A stretch of 64,000 nt of DNA from Corallococcus sp. AS-1-6 (GCF_020037015.1 NZ_JAIQDE010000001.1:558001-622000); one strand, 5' to 3'; numbered from the stretch's first letter, positions 1-10,447 are shown. Program-made: numbers and translations. The notes: generated by a model from the sequence alone, not told the origin.

Positions 1-2
1 TT

Positions 3-3000
3 ATGACTCCACAAAAGACTTCGCGGTTGCTGACGTCCCTCACGGGACTTCGCCGCTCGGCTGCGGGCCTGTTGGCCCTGCTGTGTACCGTGCTGTTGGC
101 GTCGCCCGCCTCCGCTGAACCCGACATCATTGGCCTGGGCGATGGCCACAGCGGTGCGCTGACGGTCAACACGCCCAACACGGTCGTCAACACGTACGCG
201 CGGCTGACGGCGGGTGCTCCCGTTGGCCAGACGTTCGTGAACGTCACGGACACGACGGGCTTCGCCGTGGGCGACCTGGTGATGATCTACCAGTCCACCG
301 GCTTCACGGGCGCGGTCACCTCCGGTGCGACGGGCCCGTTCGACTTCAACGCGAACGCGGTGGGCAACTGGCAGTTCGTGCGGGTGACGGCGCTGACGGG
401 CACGCGCCTGACCTTCACGGGCACGCCGCTCACGGCGGCGTTCACGGGAGGCACGAGCGCGACGGCCATCCGCACCTCGGCGCAGGCCATCCGGGTGCCG
501 GAGTACACGAACGTGACCATCAACGCGGGCGCGAGCATCGTCGCCCGTCCGTGGTCCAGCGCCGACATCAACGACACGGTGGGTGGCGTCGTCGCCTTCT
601 TCGCCACGGGGACGGTGACGAACAACGGCGCCATCTCCGCCACGGGCGCGGGGTTCCGCGGCGCGGATTACTTCAACAGCAGCGGAGATAACTGCGCCGC
701 GAACGCGTATGACCTGTCGCAACCCAATGGCGGCGCCATGAAGGGCGAGGGGCTTGTGCCTGCCCGCTACAAGCCGCCCACGGTGTTCTTGCAGACCGCG
801 CCAATCTCGGGCCGGGGCAACATCCTCAACGCGGGGGGTGGCGGCATCTGCCACAACTCCGGTGGTGGTGGTGGTGGCAACGGCGGCGCGGGGGGGATCG
901 GCGGTCGGACGTGGACCGGTGACACCGCTCCGGCGCGTCCGGTGGGCGGCCTCCCCGGTGGCCAGATGCTGTTCAGCCCGGCGGCTCGCGTCCTGTTCGG
1001 CGGCGGCGGTGGCTCGGGTCACGGCAATGACGATACTGGCTCCGGCGGCGGAAACGCGGGCGGTGTCGTCTTCGTGCGCGGCGCGGCGCTTGCGGGAACA
1101 GGCAGCATCACGGCGGACGGCGTCTCCGCGGCGGACTCCCAGAACGACGCGGCGGGTGGTGGTGGCGCGGGCGGTACCCTCTCCCTGCGGTTCACGGGCG
1201 CCCTGGCGTGTAGCGGTACCGGCGCGCTGTCCGCGAAGGGTGGAAACGGCGGCAACAGCACCTTCTTGGATTCGCCGCACGGCACGGGTGGTGGCGGTGG
1301 CGGTGGTTACATCCACCTGCAGGCCAGCTCCTACGCCTGCCCCGCGTCGGTCTCGGGCGGCGCGGCGGGCATCCAGCCCACGCTGACCGCTCCGGATGGT
1401 GCGACCTACGGCTCGGCGCCGGGCAACCCGGGTGTCATCACCATGGGCCCGGCTCCCACCGTGCTGACCCCTGCCAATGGTTCGTCCACGTCGAACCCCA
1501 CGCCCCCCATCACGGGCACGACGCCGGGCCCGAACCAGACGGTCCGCATCTACATCGACGGTCAGCCCCAGGCCACGACGGTGACGTCCGACGCGGCGGG
1601 CAACTTCAGCTTCACGCCGACGGTGCCCCTGAGCGTGGCCGCGCACACCGTCTACGCGGTCACGGTGACCAGCGGCGTCGAGAGCGCCCCGAGCAACACC
1701 AACACCTTCACCGTCACCGCCCCCGCGACGCCGACGGTGGCCATCACCGCGCCGGCCAACGGCGCCACGGTGACCAACCCCACCAACGTGACGGTGTCGG
1801 GTACGGCGGCCAACGCCACCTCCGTCACGCTCACCGTCAACGGGACGAACTACGGCCCCATCCCGGTGACCGGCGGCGCATGGAGCCAGGTGCTCAGCCC
1901 GAGCCCGCTGCCCAACGGCACCTACAACGTGTCCGCGGTGTCCACGAACGGCACAGTCAACAGCACCACGGCGACCTCCACCTTCACGGTGGCAGCGCCG
2001 ACGGTGGCGATCACCATGCCGGCGAGCGGCTCGACGGTGACGAACCCCAACGTGACGGTGACGGGCACGGCCGCGAACGCGACCAGCGTGACCGTGACCT
2101 TCCAGGGCACGAACTACCCGGCGACGGTGACGGGCGGTAACTGGAGCGTGGCCCTGCCGGGCCCGCTGGCCAACGGCAACTACACCGTGACCGCGGTCTC
2201 CACCAACGGCACGACCAACAGCACCACGGCGACCTCCGCCTTCACGGTGGCCGGGCCGACGGTGGCCATCAGCACCCCGGCCAACGGCTCCACGGTGACG
2301 AACCCGAACAGCGTGACGGTGACCGGTACGGCCGCGAACGCCACCAGCGTCACGCTCACGGTCAACGGGACGAACTACGGCCCCATCGCGGTGACCGGTG
2401 GGGCATGGAGCCAGGTGCTCTCCCCGAGCCCGCTGCCCAACGGGACGTACAACGTGTCAGCGGTGTCCACGAACGGCACGACCAACAGCACTGCTGCGAC
2501 CTCCACCTTCACGGTGGCGGGCCCGACGGTCGCCATCACCACGCCGGCGAACGGCTCGACGGTGTCGAACCCGAACGTGACGGTGACCGGTACGGCCGCG
2601 AACGCGACCAACGTGACCGTGACGTTCCAGGGCACCAACTACCCGGCCACCGTGACGGGCGGTTCCTGGTCCGTGGCCCTGCCGGGCCCGCTGGCCAATG
2701 GCACGTACACCGTGACGGCCGTGTCCTCGAACGGCACGACCAACAGCACCACGGCCTCGTCCACCTTCACGGTGAACGTGCCCGCGCCGACGGTGGCCAT
2801 CACCACCCCGGCCAACGGCTCGACGGCGTCGAACCCGAACGTGACGGTGACCGGTACGGCCGCGAACGCGACCACGGTGACGGTCACCTTCCAGGGCACG
2901 AACTACGGTCCCATCACGGTGACGGGTGGCAACTGGAGCCAGGCGCTGCCCGGCCCGCTGGCCAATGGCACGTACACCGTGACCGCCGTGTCCACGAACG

Positions 3001-6000
3001 CGTATGGCACGAACAGCACGACCGCGACCTCCACCTTCACGGTGGCGGGTCCGACGGTGGCGATCACCACCCCGGCCAACGGCTCGACGACGACCAACCC
3101 CAACGTGACGGTGACGGGCACGGCCGCGAACGCGACCAACGTGACCGTGACCTTCCAGGGCACGAACTACCCGGCCACCGTGACGGGCGGCAACTGGAGC
3201 GTGGCGCTGCCGGGCCCGCTGGCCAATGGCACGTACACCGTGACGGCCGTGTCCTCGAACGGCACGACCAACAGCACCACGGCGACCTCCACCTTCACGG
3301 TCGCGGTGCCCGCGCCGACGGTGGCCATCAGCACCCCGGCCAACGGCTCCACGGTGACCAACCCGAACGTGACGGTGACCGGTACGGCCGCGAACGCGAC
3401 CACGGTGACCCTGACGTTCCAGGGCACGAACTACGGCCCCATCACGGTGACCGGTGGCAACTGGAGCCAGGCGCTGCCCGGTCCGCTGGCGGATGGCACG
3501 TACACCGTGACCGCCGTGTCCACGAACGCCCAGGGCACGAACAGCACGACCGCGACCACCACCTTCACGGTGGACCAGACGCCTCCGACGGTGGCCATCA
3601 GCACCCCGGCGGACGGCGCGATCCTCAACACCCCCAACGTGACGGTGACCGGCACGTCCGTGGGCGCATCGTTCGTGACGCTCACCTTCGACGGCGCCAG
3701 CTACGGCCCCATCACCGTGAACGGTGACGGCACCTGGAGCTACGCGCTGCCCGGCCCCCTGGCCGAGGCCACGTACACCGTGACCGCGACGGCCACGGAT
3801 GCGGCGGGCAACACCAGCACGCCGGACAGCTCCACGTTCACGGTGGACCTGACCGCGCCGACGGTGGCCATCAGTTCGCCGGCCGACGGCTCCGTCATCG
3901 GCACCGACACGGTGACGGTGACCGGTACCGCCACGGGCGCGACGTCCGTGACGCTGACCTACGGCGGCACCAACTACGGCCCCATCCCCGTGGATGGCGC
4001 GGGCAACTGGACCTACGCGCTGCCCGTGACCCTGCCGGAAGGCCCGAACACCGTGACCGCGGTGTCCACGGACGCGGCCGGCAACACCAGCACGCCCGCG
4101 ACCTCCACCTTCACGGTGGACCTGACCGTCCCCACGGTCGCCATCACCACGCCGGCCAACAACACCTCGGTGAACACCGGCTCGGTGACGGTCACCGGCA
4201 CGACGACCAACGCGACCTCCGTGACGCTCACCTTCGATGGCGCCAGCTATGGCCCCATCACCGTGAATGGTGACGGCACCTGGAGCTACGCGCTGCCCGG
4301 CCCCCTGGCCGAGGCCACGTACACCGTGACCGCCGTGTCCACGAACGGCGCGGGCACCCCCAGCGCGACCGCGACCTCCACCTTCACGGTGGACCTGACG
4401 CCGCCGACCGTCGCCATCAGCACCCCGGCGGACGGCTCGACGACGAACACCCCCAACGTGACGGTGACGGGCACGTCCACGGGCGCGACGTCCGTGACGC
4501 TGAGCTACAACGGCACGGACTACGGTCCCATCCCCGTGGATGGCGCGGGCAACTGGACCTATGCGCTGCCGGTGACCCTGCCCGAGGGCTCCATCACCCT
4601 CACCGCGACGTCCACGGACGCGGCGGGCAACAAGAGCACGGCTGCCAACACCACCTTCACGGTGGACCTGACGGATCCGGAAGTCGAAATCACCGCGCCG
4701 GTGGACGGCTCGACGGTGGCCTCCGGCACGGTGACCGTCACCGGCACCTCCGTGGGCGCCACCTCCGTGACGCTGTCCTTCCAGGGCAATGACTACGGCC
4801 CCATCCCCGTGGATGGCTCCGGCAACTGGAGCCAGGCGCTGCCCGGTCCGCTGACGGATGGCACGTACACCGTGACCGCGGTGTCCACGGACGCGGCCGG
4901 CAACGAGAGCACGCCCGACAGCTCCACCTTCACGGTGGACACGGCCGCCCCGACGGTGGCCATCACCACCCCGGCCAACGGCTCCACGGTGGGCGCCAAC
5001 GTCACGGTCACCGGTACGACCGCGGGCGGGGCGACGAGCGTGACCGTGTCCTTCCAGGGCACGGACTACGGCCCCATCCCCGTGGATGCCTCCGGCAACT
5101 GGAGCCAGGCGCTGCCCGGCCCGCTGGCCAACGGCACGTTCACGGTGACGGCGGTGGCGGTGGACGCGGTGGGCAACACCAGCACGACCGCGACCTCCAC
5201 CTTCACGGTGAACACGGCCGCCCCGACGGTGGCCATCACCACGCCGGCCAACGGCTCCACGCTGACCAACCCCAACGTGACGGTCACGGGCACGTCCGCG
5301 AACGCCACGTCCGTGACGGTGACGTTCAATGGCACCAACTACGGCCCCATCGCGGTGAACGCCTCCGGCAACTGGAGCCAGGCGCTGCCCGGCCCGCTGG
5401 CGGATGGCACGTACACCGTCACGGCGGTGTCCACGAACGGCGCGGGCACGAACAGCACGACCGCGACCACCACCTTCACCGTCAACACGTCGGGCAAGGT
5501 GGACTCGGACAACGACGGTCTGCCGGACGACGAGGAGATCCTCGCGGGCACCGACCCGAACAACCCGGACACCGACGGCGACGGCATCCCCGACGGCATC
5601 GAGGTCAAGGTGGGCGGGACGGATCCGCTCGACAGCGACTCGGATGACGACGGCATCCTCGACGGCAACGAGGACAAGGACCACGACGGCGTCGTCGACG
5701 CCGACGAGACCGACCCGAAGAGCATCGACACCGACGGCGACGGCCTGACCGACGGCGTGGAGCTGGGCCTCACCGAGCCCCAGGGCACCGGCACCGACCC
5801 GTCCAAGTTCGTGGCGGACAAGGACCCGTCGACGAAGACCAACCCCCTGGACGACGACACGGACGACGACGGCCTCACCGACGGCAACGAGGACGCCAAC
5901 CACGACGGCAAGGTGGACCCGACCGAGACGGACCCGAACAAGCTCGACACGGACGGTGACGGCCTGACGGACGGCCTGGAGCTGGGCCTCACCCAGCCCC

Positions 6001-8468
6001 AGGGCCAGGACACCGACCCGGCGACGTTCAAGGCGGACCAGGACCCCGACACCAAGACGAACCCGCTCGACCCCGACACCGACAAGGGCGGCGTGTTCGA
6101 CGGCGTCGAGGACCGCAACCACAACGGCCGCGTGGACGTGCAGGAGTCCGACCCGCTCAACCCGGCGGACGACCAGGACGCGGACGGCGACGGCATCGAC
6201 AACGCCAGGGAGCTGGAGCTCGGGACGGATCCGTTCGACTCCGACTCGGATGACGACGGCGTGCCGGACGGCATCGACGGGATTACCGATACGGACGGCG
6301 ACGGCACCATCGACGCGCTGGACCCGGACAGCGACAACGACGGCATCAACGACGGCACGGAGCTGGGCGTCACGGCGGAGACCGCTCCGGCGGGCACCGA
6401 CACGTCGTCCCCGAACTTCAAGCCGGACGCGGACCCCTCGACGAAGACGGACCCGAAGAACCCGGACACGGACGGCGACGGCCTGAAGGACGGCGAGGAG
6501 GACGCCAACCACGACGGCCGCCGTGACGCCACGGAGACGGATCCGAACATGAAGGACACCGACCAGGGCGGCATCGACGACGGCACGGAGGTGAAGGGCG
6601 GCTCGGATCCGCTCGACGCCAACGATGACTTCCTGGTGGTGGGCCACGGCTGCAGCACGGGCGGCTCCGGTTCGCTGGCGCCCTTCGCGCTGATGCTGCT
6701 GGCGCTGCCCCTGGTGGGCCGCCGCTTCCGCCGCGCCGGGGACCTCCTGGCGCGCGCGGGTGGGGCGCTGGCCGTGTTCATCACGGCGCTGTTCGCGAGC
6801 GGCTCCGCTCACGCGCAGGCCACCGCCGTGTCACAGGCCATCGACGTGCAGCAGTACAAGCCGGGCCCGGGCGTCGCGGACGTGCTCGCGGTGCACGGCG
6901 CGAAGGTGCAGCGGCACCTGGGGTGGAACGTGGGGCTGTCGGTCAACTACGCCGACAAGCCGCTCAACTTCTTCGACCCCCGCTCGGACACGTACGTCAC
7001 CTCCCTGGTGAAGAGCCAGGTGGGCTTCGACCTGATGGGCGCCGTCGGCCTCTTCGACCGGTTCGAAATCGGCGTCGTGCTGCCCATCACCATCCAGGGC
7101 TCGGAGGCCTCTCCGGCCGTGGACTCCTCCTTCGCCAACGGGGTGAGCGGGGGCGGCATCGGCGACCTGCGCCTCATCCCGAAGGCGCGGCTGCTGGACG
7201 GTGACGACTACGGCGTGTCCGTGGTGCTGCCCATCTCGCTGCCCACGGGCGGTGCGTCGGACTTCCTCGGCGGGTCGGGCGTGTCCGTCAACCCGCGCGT
7301 GGTGGCGGAGTACGGCAAGCGCTTCCGCCTCCTCGCCAACGTGGGCGTGGACCTCCGCAAGGCGGAGCAGCTTCGCAACCTGAACGTCGGCAGCGCGCTG
7401 GCGTACGGGGTGGGCGCGGAGGTCCCGCTGGGGAATTCGCCGCTGGCCGCCCAGGCGTCGCTGGTGGGCGCCATGGGCTTCAAGCAGCAGAACGAGGAGG
7501 AGCGTCCCCTGGAGCTGCTCGCGGCCCTGAAGTACCGCGCGCCGACCGGCCTGTCCGCGCAGGTGGGCGCGGGCCCGGGCCTCACGCACGGCTACGGCAC
7601 GCCGACCTTCCGCGTGCTCGCGTCCGTGGCCTACACCGCCCCGGAGCGCGCCGCGGAGCCGCCCCGGCCGGTGTGCCCGGAGGGCCCCGAGGACTTCGAC
7701 GGCTTCCAGGACCAGGACGGCTGCGCGGACCCGGACAACGACGGCGACGGCATCCCGGACACGGAGGACAAATGCCCCAACGAGCCGGAGACGGTGAACG
7801 GCTTCGAGGACACCGACGGCTGCCCGGACACGCAGCCCGTGGCGCCGCCTCCGCCCGCGCCGGTGGACAGCGACGGCGACGGCATCCTGGACCCGGACGA
7901 CAAGTGCCCCAACGCGCCCGAGGACATGGACGACTTCCAGGACCAGGACGGCTGCCCGGATCCGGACAACGACAAGGACGGCATCCCCGACACGGCGGAC
8001 AAGTGCCCGCTGGAGCCGGAGACCATCAACGGCGTGGAGGACGAGGACGGCTGCCCGGACAAGGGCAAGGTGAAGGTGCTCGTCGAGGGCGAGCGCATCT
8101 TCATCCTGGAGAAGGTCTACTTCGCCACGAACAAGGACGTCATCCTGCCGCGCTCGTTCCCCATCCTGAAGCAGGTGGCCGCCGTGCTGCGCGCCAACCC
8201 GCAGGTGGAGCTGCTGCGCATCGAGGGCCACACGGACAGCCAGGGCAACGACGCCGCCAACCTGGACCTGTCCAAGCGCCGCGCCGCCAGCGTGAAGACG
8301 TTCCTCGTCAACGAGGGCATCGCCGCCGAGCGCCTGGACTCCGAGGGCTTCGGTGAGTCGAAGCCGGTGGACACCAACAAGACCGCCGCGGGCCGTGAGA
8401 ACAACCGCCGCGTGGAGTTCAACATCGTGAAGCTGGGCAAGGTGGAGGTGGAGAAGCCCACCCCGTAG
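3..8468 (+). CDS. Giant secreted surface protein: Ig-like repeats, TSP3 repeats, MYXO-CTERM-like segment, OmpA-type C-terminus
   Basis: A 2821-residue exported protein. Residues 1-38 form a Sec signal peptide ending ASA-EP. A Gly-rich region (about 215-460) is followed by 15 Ig-like modules of 85-90 residues (each opening with PTVAI-type strands), then Asp-rich thrombospondin type 3 calcium-binding repeats (about 1835-2200). A Cys-Ser-Thr-Gly-Gly motif at C2217, a hydrophobic helix and an Arg cluster look like a MYXO-CTERM sorting signal, normally the extreme C-terminus. Here the frame continues through a second signal-peptide-like stretch ending SAHA-QA (about 2271), a probable beta-barrel, more TSP3 repeats and an OmpA peptidoglycan-binding domain (about 2695-2815, motif GHTDSQGN). 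The start lies two bases from the window edge, so no upstream signal is visible. The role is inferred as adhesin or envelope anchor. Resemblance to proteins named in gliding-motility screens is from memory and too weak to name it. Confidence 0.85.
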   Translation: MTPQKTSRLLTSLTGLRRSAAGLLALLCTVLLASPASAEPDIIGLGDGHSGALTVNTPNTVVNTYARLTAGAPVGQTFVNVTDTTGFAVGDLVMIYQSTGFTGAVTSGATGPFDFNANAVGNWQFVRVTALTGTRLTFTGTPLTAAFTGGTSATAIRTSAQAIRVPEYTNVTINAGASIVARPWSSADINDTVGGVVAFFATGTVTNNGAISATGAGFRGADYFNSSGDNCAANAYDLSQPNGGAMKGEGLVPARYKPPTVFLQTAPISGRGNILNAGGGGICHNSGGGGGGNGGAGGIGGRTWTGDTAPARPVGGLPGGQMLFSPAARVLFGGGGGSGHGNDDTGSGGGNAGGVVFVRGAALAGTGSITADGVSAADSQNDAAGGGGAGGTLSLRFTGALACSGTGALSAKGGNGGNSTFLDSPHGTGGGGGGGYIHLQASSYACPASVSGGAAGIQPTLTAPDGATYGSAPGNPGVITMGPAPTVLTPANGSSTSNPTPPITGTTPGPNQTVRIYIDGQPQATTVTSDAAGNFSFTPTVPLSVAAHTVYAVTVTSGVESAPSNTNTFTVTAPATPTVAITAPANGATVTNPTNVTVSGTAANATSVTLTVNGTNYGPIPVTGGAWSQVLSPSPLPNGTYNVSAVSTNGTVNSTTATSTFTVAAPTVAITMPASGSTVTNPNVTVTGTAANATSVTVTFQGTNYPATVTGGNWSVALPGPLANGNYTVTAVSTNGTTNSTTATSAFTVAGPTVAISTPANGSTVTNPNSVTVTGTAANATSVTLTVNGTNYGPIAVTGGAWSQVLSPSPLPNGTYNVSAVSTNGTTNSTAATSTFTVAGPTVAITTPANGSTVSNPNVTVTGTAANATNVTVTFQGTNYPATVTGGSWSVALPGPLANGTYTVTAVSSNGTTNSTTASSTFTVNVPAPTVAITTPANGSTASNPNVTVTGTAANATTVTVTFQGTNYGPITVTGGNWSQALPGPLANGTYTVTAVSTNAYGTNSTTATSTFTVAGPTVAITTPANGSTTTNPNVTVTGTAANATNVTVTFQGTNYPATVTGGNWSVALPGPLANGTYTVTAVSSNGTTNSTTATSTFTVAVPAPTVAISTPANGSTVTNPNVTVTGTAANATTVTLTFQGTNYGPITVTGGNWSQALPGPLADGTYTVTAVSTNAQGTNSTTATTTFTVDQTPPTVAISTPADGAILNTPNVTVTGTSVGASFVTLTFDGASYGPITVNGDGTWSYALPGPLAEATYTVTATATDAAGNTSTPDSSTFTVDLTAPTVAISSPADGSVIGTDTVTVTGTATGATSVTLTYGGTNYGPIPVDGAGNWTYALPVTLPEGPNTVTAVSTDAAGNTSTPATSTFTVDLTVPTVAITTPANNTSVNTGSVTVTGTTTNATSVTLTFDGASYGPITVNGDGTWSYALPGPLAEATYTVTAVSTNGAGTPSATATSTFTVDLTPPTVAISTPADGSTTNTPNVTVTGTSTGATSVTLSYNGTDYGPIPVDGAGNWTYALPVTLPEGSITLTATSTDAAGNKSTAANTTFTVDLTDPEVEITAPVDGSTVASGTVTVTGTSVGATSVTLSFQGNDYGPIPVDGSGNWSQALPGPLTDGTYTVTAVSTDAAGNESTPDSSTFTVDTAAPTVAITTPANGSTVGANVTVTGTTAGGATSVTVSFQGTDYGPIPVDASGNWSQALPGPLANGTFTVTAVAVDAVGNTSTTATSTFTVNTAAPTVAITTPANGSTLTNPNVTVTGTSANATSVTVTFNGTNYGPIAVNASGNWSQALPGPLADGTYTVTAVSTNGAGTNSTTATTTFTVNTSGKVDSDNDGLPDDEEILAGTDPNNPDTDGDGIPDGIEVKVGGTDPLDSDSDDDGILDGNEDKDHDGVVDADETDPKSIDTDGDGLTDGVELGLTEPQGTGTDPSKFVADKDPSTKTNPLDDDTDDDGLTDGNEDANHDGKVDPTETDPNKLDTDGDGLTDGLELGLTQPQGQDTDPATFKADQDPDTKTNPLDPDTDKGGVFDGVEDRNHNGRVDVQESDPLNPADDQDADGDGIDNARELELGTDPFDSDSDDDGVPDGIDGITDTDGDGTIDALDPDSDNDGINDGTELGVTAETAPAGTDTSSPNFKPDADPSTKTDPKNPDTDGDGLKDGEEDANHDGRRDATETDPNMKDTDQGGIDDGTEVKGGSDPLDANDDFLVVGHGCSTGGSGSLAPFALMLLALPLVGRRFRRAGDLLARAGGALAVFITALFASGSAHAQATAVSQAIDVQQYKPGPGVADVLAVHGAKVQRHLGWNVGLSVNYADKPLNFFDPRSDTYVTSLVKSQVGFDLMGAVGLFDRFEIGVVLPITIQGSEASPAVDSSFANGVSGGGIGDLRLIPKARLLDGDDYGVSVVLPISLPTGGASDFLGGSGVSVNPRVVAEYGKRFRLLANVGVDLRKAEQLRNLNVGSALAYGVGAEVPLGNSPLAAQASLVGAMGFKQQNEEERPLELLAALKYRAPTGLSAQVGAGPGLTHGYGTPTFRVLASVAYTAPERAAEPPRPVCPEGPEDFDGFQDQDGCADPDNDGDGIPDTEDKCPNEPETVNGFEDTDGCPDTQPVAPPPPAPVDSDGDGILDPDDKCPNAPEDMDDFQDQDGCPDPDNDKDGIPDTADKCPLEPETINGVEDEDGCPDKGKVKVLVEGERIFILEKVYFATNKDVILPRSFPILKQVAAVLRANPQVELLRIEGHTDSQGNDAANLDLSKRRAASVKTFLVNEGIAAERLDSEGFGESKPVDTNKTAAGRENNRRVEFNIVKLGKVEVEKPTP
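1450..5490 (+). repeat. In-frame tandem array of about 15 Ig-like modules
   Basis: About 260-270 bp modules repeat in frame. The upstream half shows two alternating subtypes, one with a TLTVNGTNYGPI-type core and one with a TVTFQGTNYPATV-type core. Long stretches are almost identical at the DNA level (for example around 2570-2740 and 3100-3270). Downstream modules (after about 3590) are more divergent and carry DAAGN motifs. Confidence 0.85.
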
Positions 8469-8494
8469 CGCTCCACGCCCGGAATGAAACACGC

Positions 8495-8527
8495 GAGGCC
8501 CGGTTCCCCCCGAGGGAGCCGGGCCTC
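8495..8527 (+). terminator. Probable intrinsic terminator after the giant surface gene
   Basis: A 13-bp stem (GAGGCCCGGTTCC paired with GGAGCCGGGCCTC, one G-U pair) with a short loop, 26 bases after the stop codon and followed by TTCGTC. The U-tract is poor, as is usual in very GC-rich genomes. Confidence 0.65.
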
Positions 8528-8808
8528 TTCGTCATCCGCGCCCCGTCCTGTCACGTCAGGTGTGCGCGGAGGGCGCGCACAACGGGTCACGGTGAGTCAC
8601 CGGACGCGAGTCAAGAGGGTGTTTACGCGCGCGCGATGTCCGCATGGCCGCTGATGCCATTCGCGTAAGTGGGCGTCAGGACTCGGTCGCGCAGCAGGGC
8701 GCTACAGGCTGGTAGCGGAATACTTGCCAAAGCGCCCGACTTCCTGATGATTGTCGAGGGTGGGTGTTTCCGCGGACGGCGCCGCGGTGCTTCCGCCACG
8801 AGGACGAC
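8528..8808. other. Intergenic region upstream of ftsZ
   Basis: There is no credible coding frame between the terminator and ftsZ. It contains a 13-bp dyad (CGGTGA-G-TCACCG, 8590-8602) and presumably the ftsZ promoter. A weak sigma70-like candidate is TTGCCA near 8724 with no convincing -10 box. Confidence 0.5.
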
Positions 8809-10044
8809 ATGGACCAGTTCGAGCAGAACAAGCAGGCCGCGAAGATTCGTGTCGTGGGCGCGGGCGGGGCGGGCTGCAACGCGGTCAACACGATGATTCT
8901 GTCGAAGCTGGACCGCGTCGACTTCATCGCCGCCAACACCGATGTCCAGGCGCTCGCCGCGAGCAAGGCGCCCACCCGGCTGCAGTTGGGCCAGGCGCTC
9001 ACCAAGGGTCTGGGCGCCGGCGCCAACCCGGAGATGGGCCGCGAGGCCGCCCTGGAGTCGCGCGATCAGATCGCCGCGGTGCTGGAAGGCGCCGACATGG
9101 TCTTCGTCACCGCCGGTATGGGCGGTGGCACCGGCACGGGCGCCGCGCCCATCATCGCGGACATCGCCAAGAGCCTGGGCTGCCTCACGGTGGGCGTCGT
9201 CACCAAGCCCTTCCTCTTCGAAGGCAACAAGCGCCGCAAGCAGGCCGAGCAGGGCATCGTGGAGCTCAAGGCCGCGGTGGACACGCTCATCACCATCCCC
9301 AACCAGCGCCTGCTGTCGCTCTCCAATGAGCCCATGCCGCTCTTGGAGACCTTCAAGCGCGCCGACGAGGTCCTGCTCAACGCCGTGCAGGGCATCAGCG
9401 ACCTCATCCAGTACCACGGCTACATCAACGTGGACTTCGCGGATGTGAAGACCATCATGAGCGACAAGGGCCTGGCGCTCATGGGCACCGGCCACGCCTG
9501 TGGCGACCGCCGCGCCATCACCGCCATGCAGCAGGCCATCTCCAGCCCGCTGCTGGAGGACGTCTCCATCGACGGCGCCACCGGCCTGCTCATCAACATC
9601 ACCGGCGGCCGCGACATGACCCTGCAGGAGGTCAACGAGGCGCTGACGCTGGTGCACGACGCGGCGGACGGCGAGGCGGAGATCATCTTCGGGTCGCTCA
9701 TCGACGAGCAGATCCAGGACGAGGTGAAGATCACCATCATCGCCACGGGCTTCGTGCACCGGGACGCGCCCAAGGTGCGCTCCATGCCGCAGGTGGTGCA
9801 GGTGCCGCTGGTGGGCCGTCCCTCCACGCCGCCGTCCGTGCTGTCCTCGACGCGTGAGGAGGTGGCCAGCCTGGTGCCCGCGAAGAGCACGCCGCGTCCG
9901 ACCATGTCCACGGTGGAGGCGCCCAAGTCGTCCATGCAGAGCGCGCGCACGGCCGTGGTGAAGGACGCGGCGCTGCCCCTGGACGAGGATCAGTTCGACA
10001 TCCCCACGTTCCTGCGCCGCCAGGGCCAGACGGAGCTGCCGTAA
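8809..10044 (+). CDS. ftsZ: Cell division GTPase FtsZ
   Basis: Tubulin-like GTPase that forms the division ring under the membrane. The 411-residue product shows the [11 protein letters not shown] nucleotide-binding loop (17-27), the GTP signature GMGGGTGTG (103-111), the T7 loop [15 protein letters not shown], and the terminal peptide DIPTFLRRQ that binds FtsA, SepF or ZipA-type partners after a variable linker. The ATG at 8809 was chosen because it begins MDQFEQNK just before the conserved domain and follows a GAGGA box. An upstream GTG at 8764 only adds unconserved residues. No ftsA, ftsQ or mur genes adjoin it, so here it stands apart from a division/cell-wall cluster. Family assignment is firm. 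Confidence 0.96.
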   Translation: MDQFEQNKQAAKIRVVGAGGAGCNAVNTMILSKLDRVDFIAANTDVQALAASKAPTRLQLGQALTKGLGAGANPEMGREAALESRDQIAAVLEGADMVFVTAGMGGGTGTGAAPIIADIAKSLGCLTVGVVTKPFLFEGNKRRKQAEQGIVELKAAVDTLITIPNQRLLSLSNEPMPLLETFKRADEVLLNAVQGISDLIQYHGYINVDFADVKTIMSDKGLALMGTGHACGDRRAITAMQQAISSPLLEDVSIDGATGLLINITGGRDMTLQEVNEALTLVHDAADGEAEIIFGSLIDEQIQDEVKITIIATGFVHRDAPKVRSMPQVVQVPLVGRPSTPPSVLSSTREEVASLVPAKSTPRPTMSTVEAPKSSMQSARTAVVKDAALPLDEDQFDIPTFLRRQGQTELP

Positions 10045-10063
10045 GCAGGCAGCGGCGGGGACG

Positions 10064-10447
10064 CTAGCGGGGGAGGCGGGCGACGCTCGCCGTGCCCCTG
10101 CCGGTGAGGCGGTCGCATCGGGTGAACAGTCCGTCCACCTCGTCGTAGAGCGCGTCGATGCGCTCCGACGCGCTGGGGGCGGGCAGCAGGCCGTCGCCGG
10201 ACAGCTCCTCCAGGCGGGTGCCGGCGCGCTGCAGCAACTGCAGGGCCTTGAGCAGGGAGCGGCCCTGCTGCGTGCCGTCGGGCGTGAAGAGGGTGCCGCC
10301 CTCGTAGAGCGTCACCAGGTTGGCGCGGGTGTCCTGCTGCCGCTGGTTGAGCCGGTTCCGGTACAAGTCCAGACGGCGGGCGCGACGGGCACCATGCAGG
10401 TCCACGACGCTGTGCGTTCCTGTCGACGGGGGATTCACGTCGGGCAA
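10064..10447 (-). CDS. Small hypothetical protein
   Basis: A 127-residue soluble protein with no recognised family. It is Arg- and Leu-rich and mostly helical in appearance (an RRLDLYRNRLNQRQQDT-like helix near the N-terminus, then a short strand-rich patch GGTLFTPDG). It converges on ftsZ with a 19-bp gap and diverges from the biotin carboxylase gene. The start is uncertain: TTG at 10447 or GTG at 10438; neither has a clear ribosome-binding site. Codon use fits the neighbours, so it is probably a real gene. Confidence 0.6.
   Translation of the reverse strand: MPDVNPPSTGTHSVVDLHGARRARRLDLYRNRLNQRQQDTRANLVTLYEGGTLFTPDGTQQGRSLLKALQLLQRAGTRLEELSGDGLLPAPSASERIDALYDEVDGLFTRCDRLTGRGTASVARLPR

Noticed and set aside
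2457-6812. 1451-codon antisense open frame across the Ig-like array
   Set aside because: It is a shadow of GC-rich repeated codons on the plus strand; its product is Arg/Gly/His-rich without any family, and the plus frame has signal peptide and domains.
3-8468. Naming the giant gene after a gliding-motility protein such as AgmC
   Set aside because: Only a recollection of similar architecture; no alignment was possible, so the symbol is left empty.
8764-8808. Upstream GTG start for ftsZ
   Set aside because: Adds 15 unconserved residues; ATG at 8809 has a GAGGA box and standard FtsZ N-terminus.
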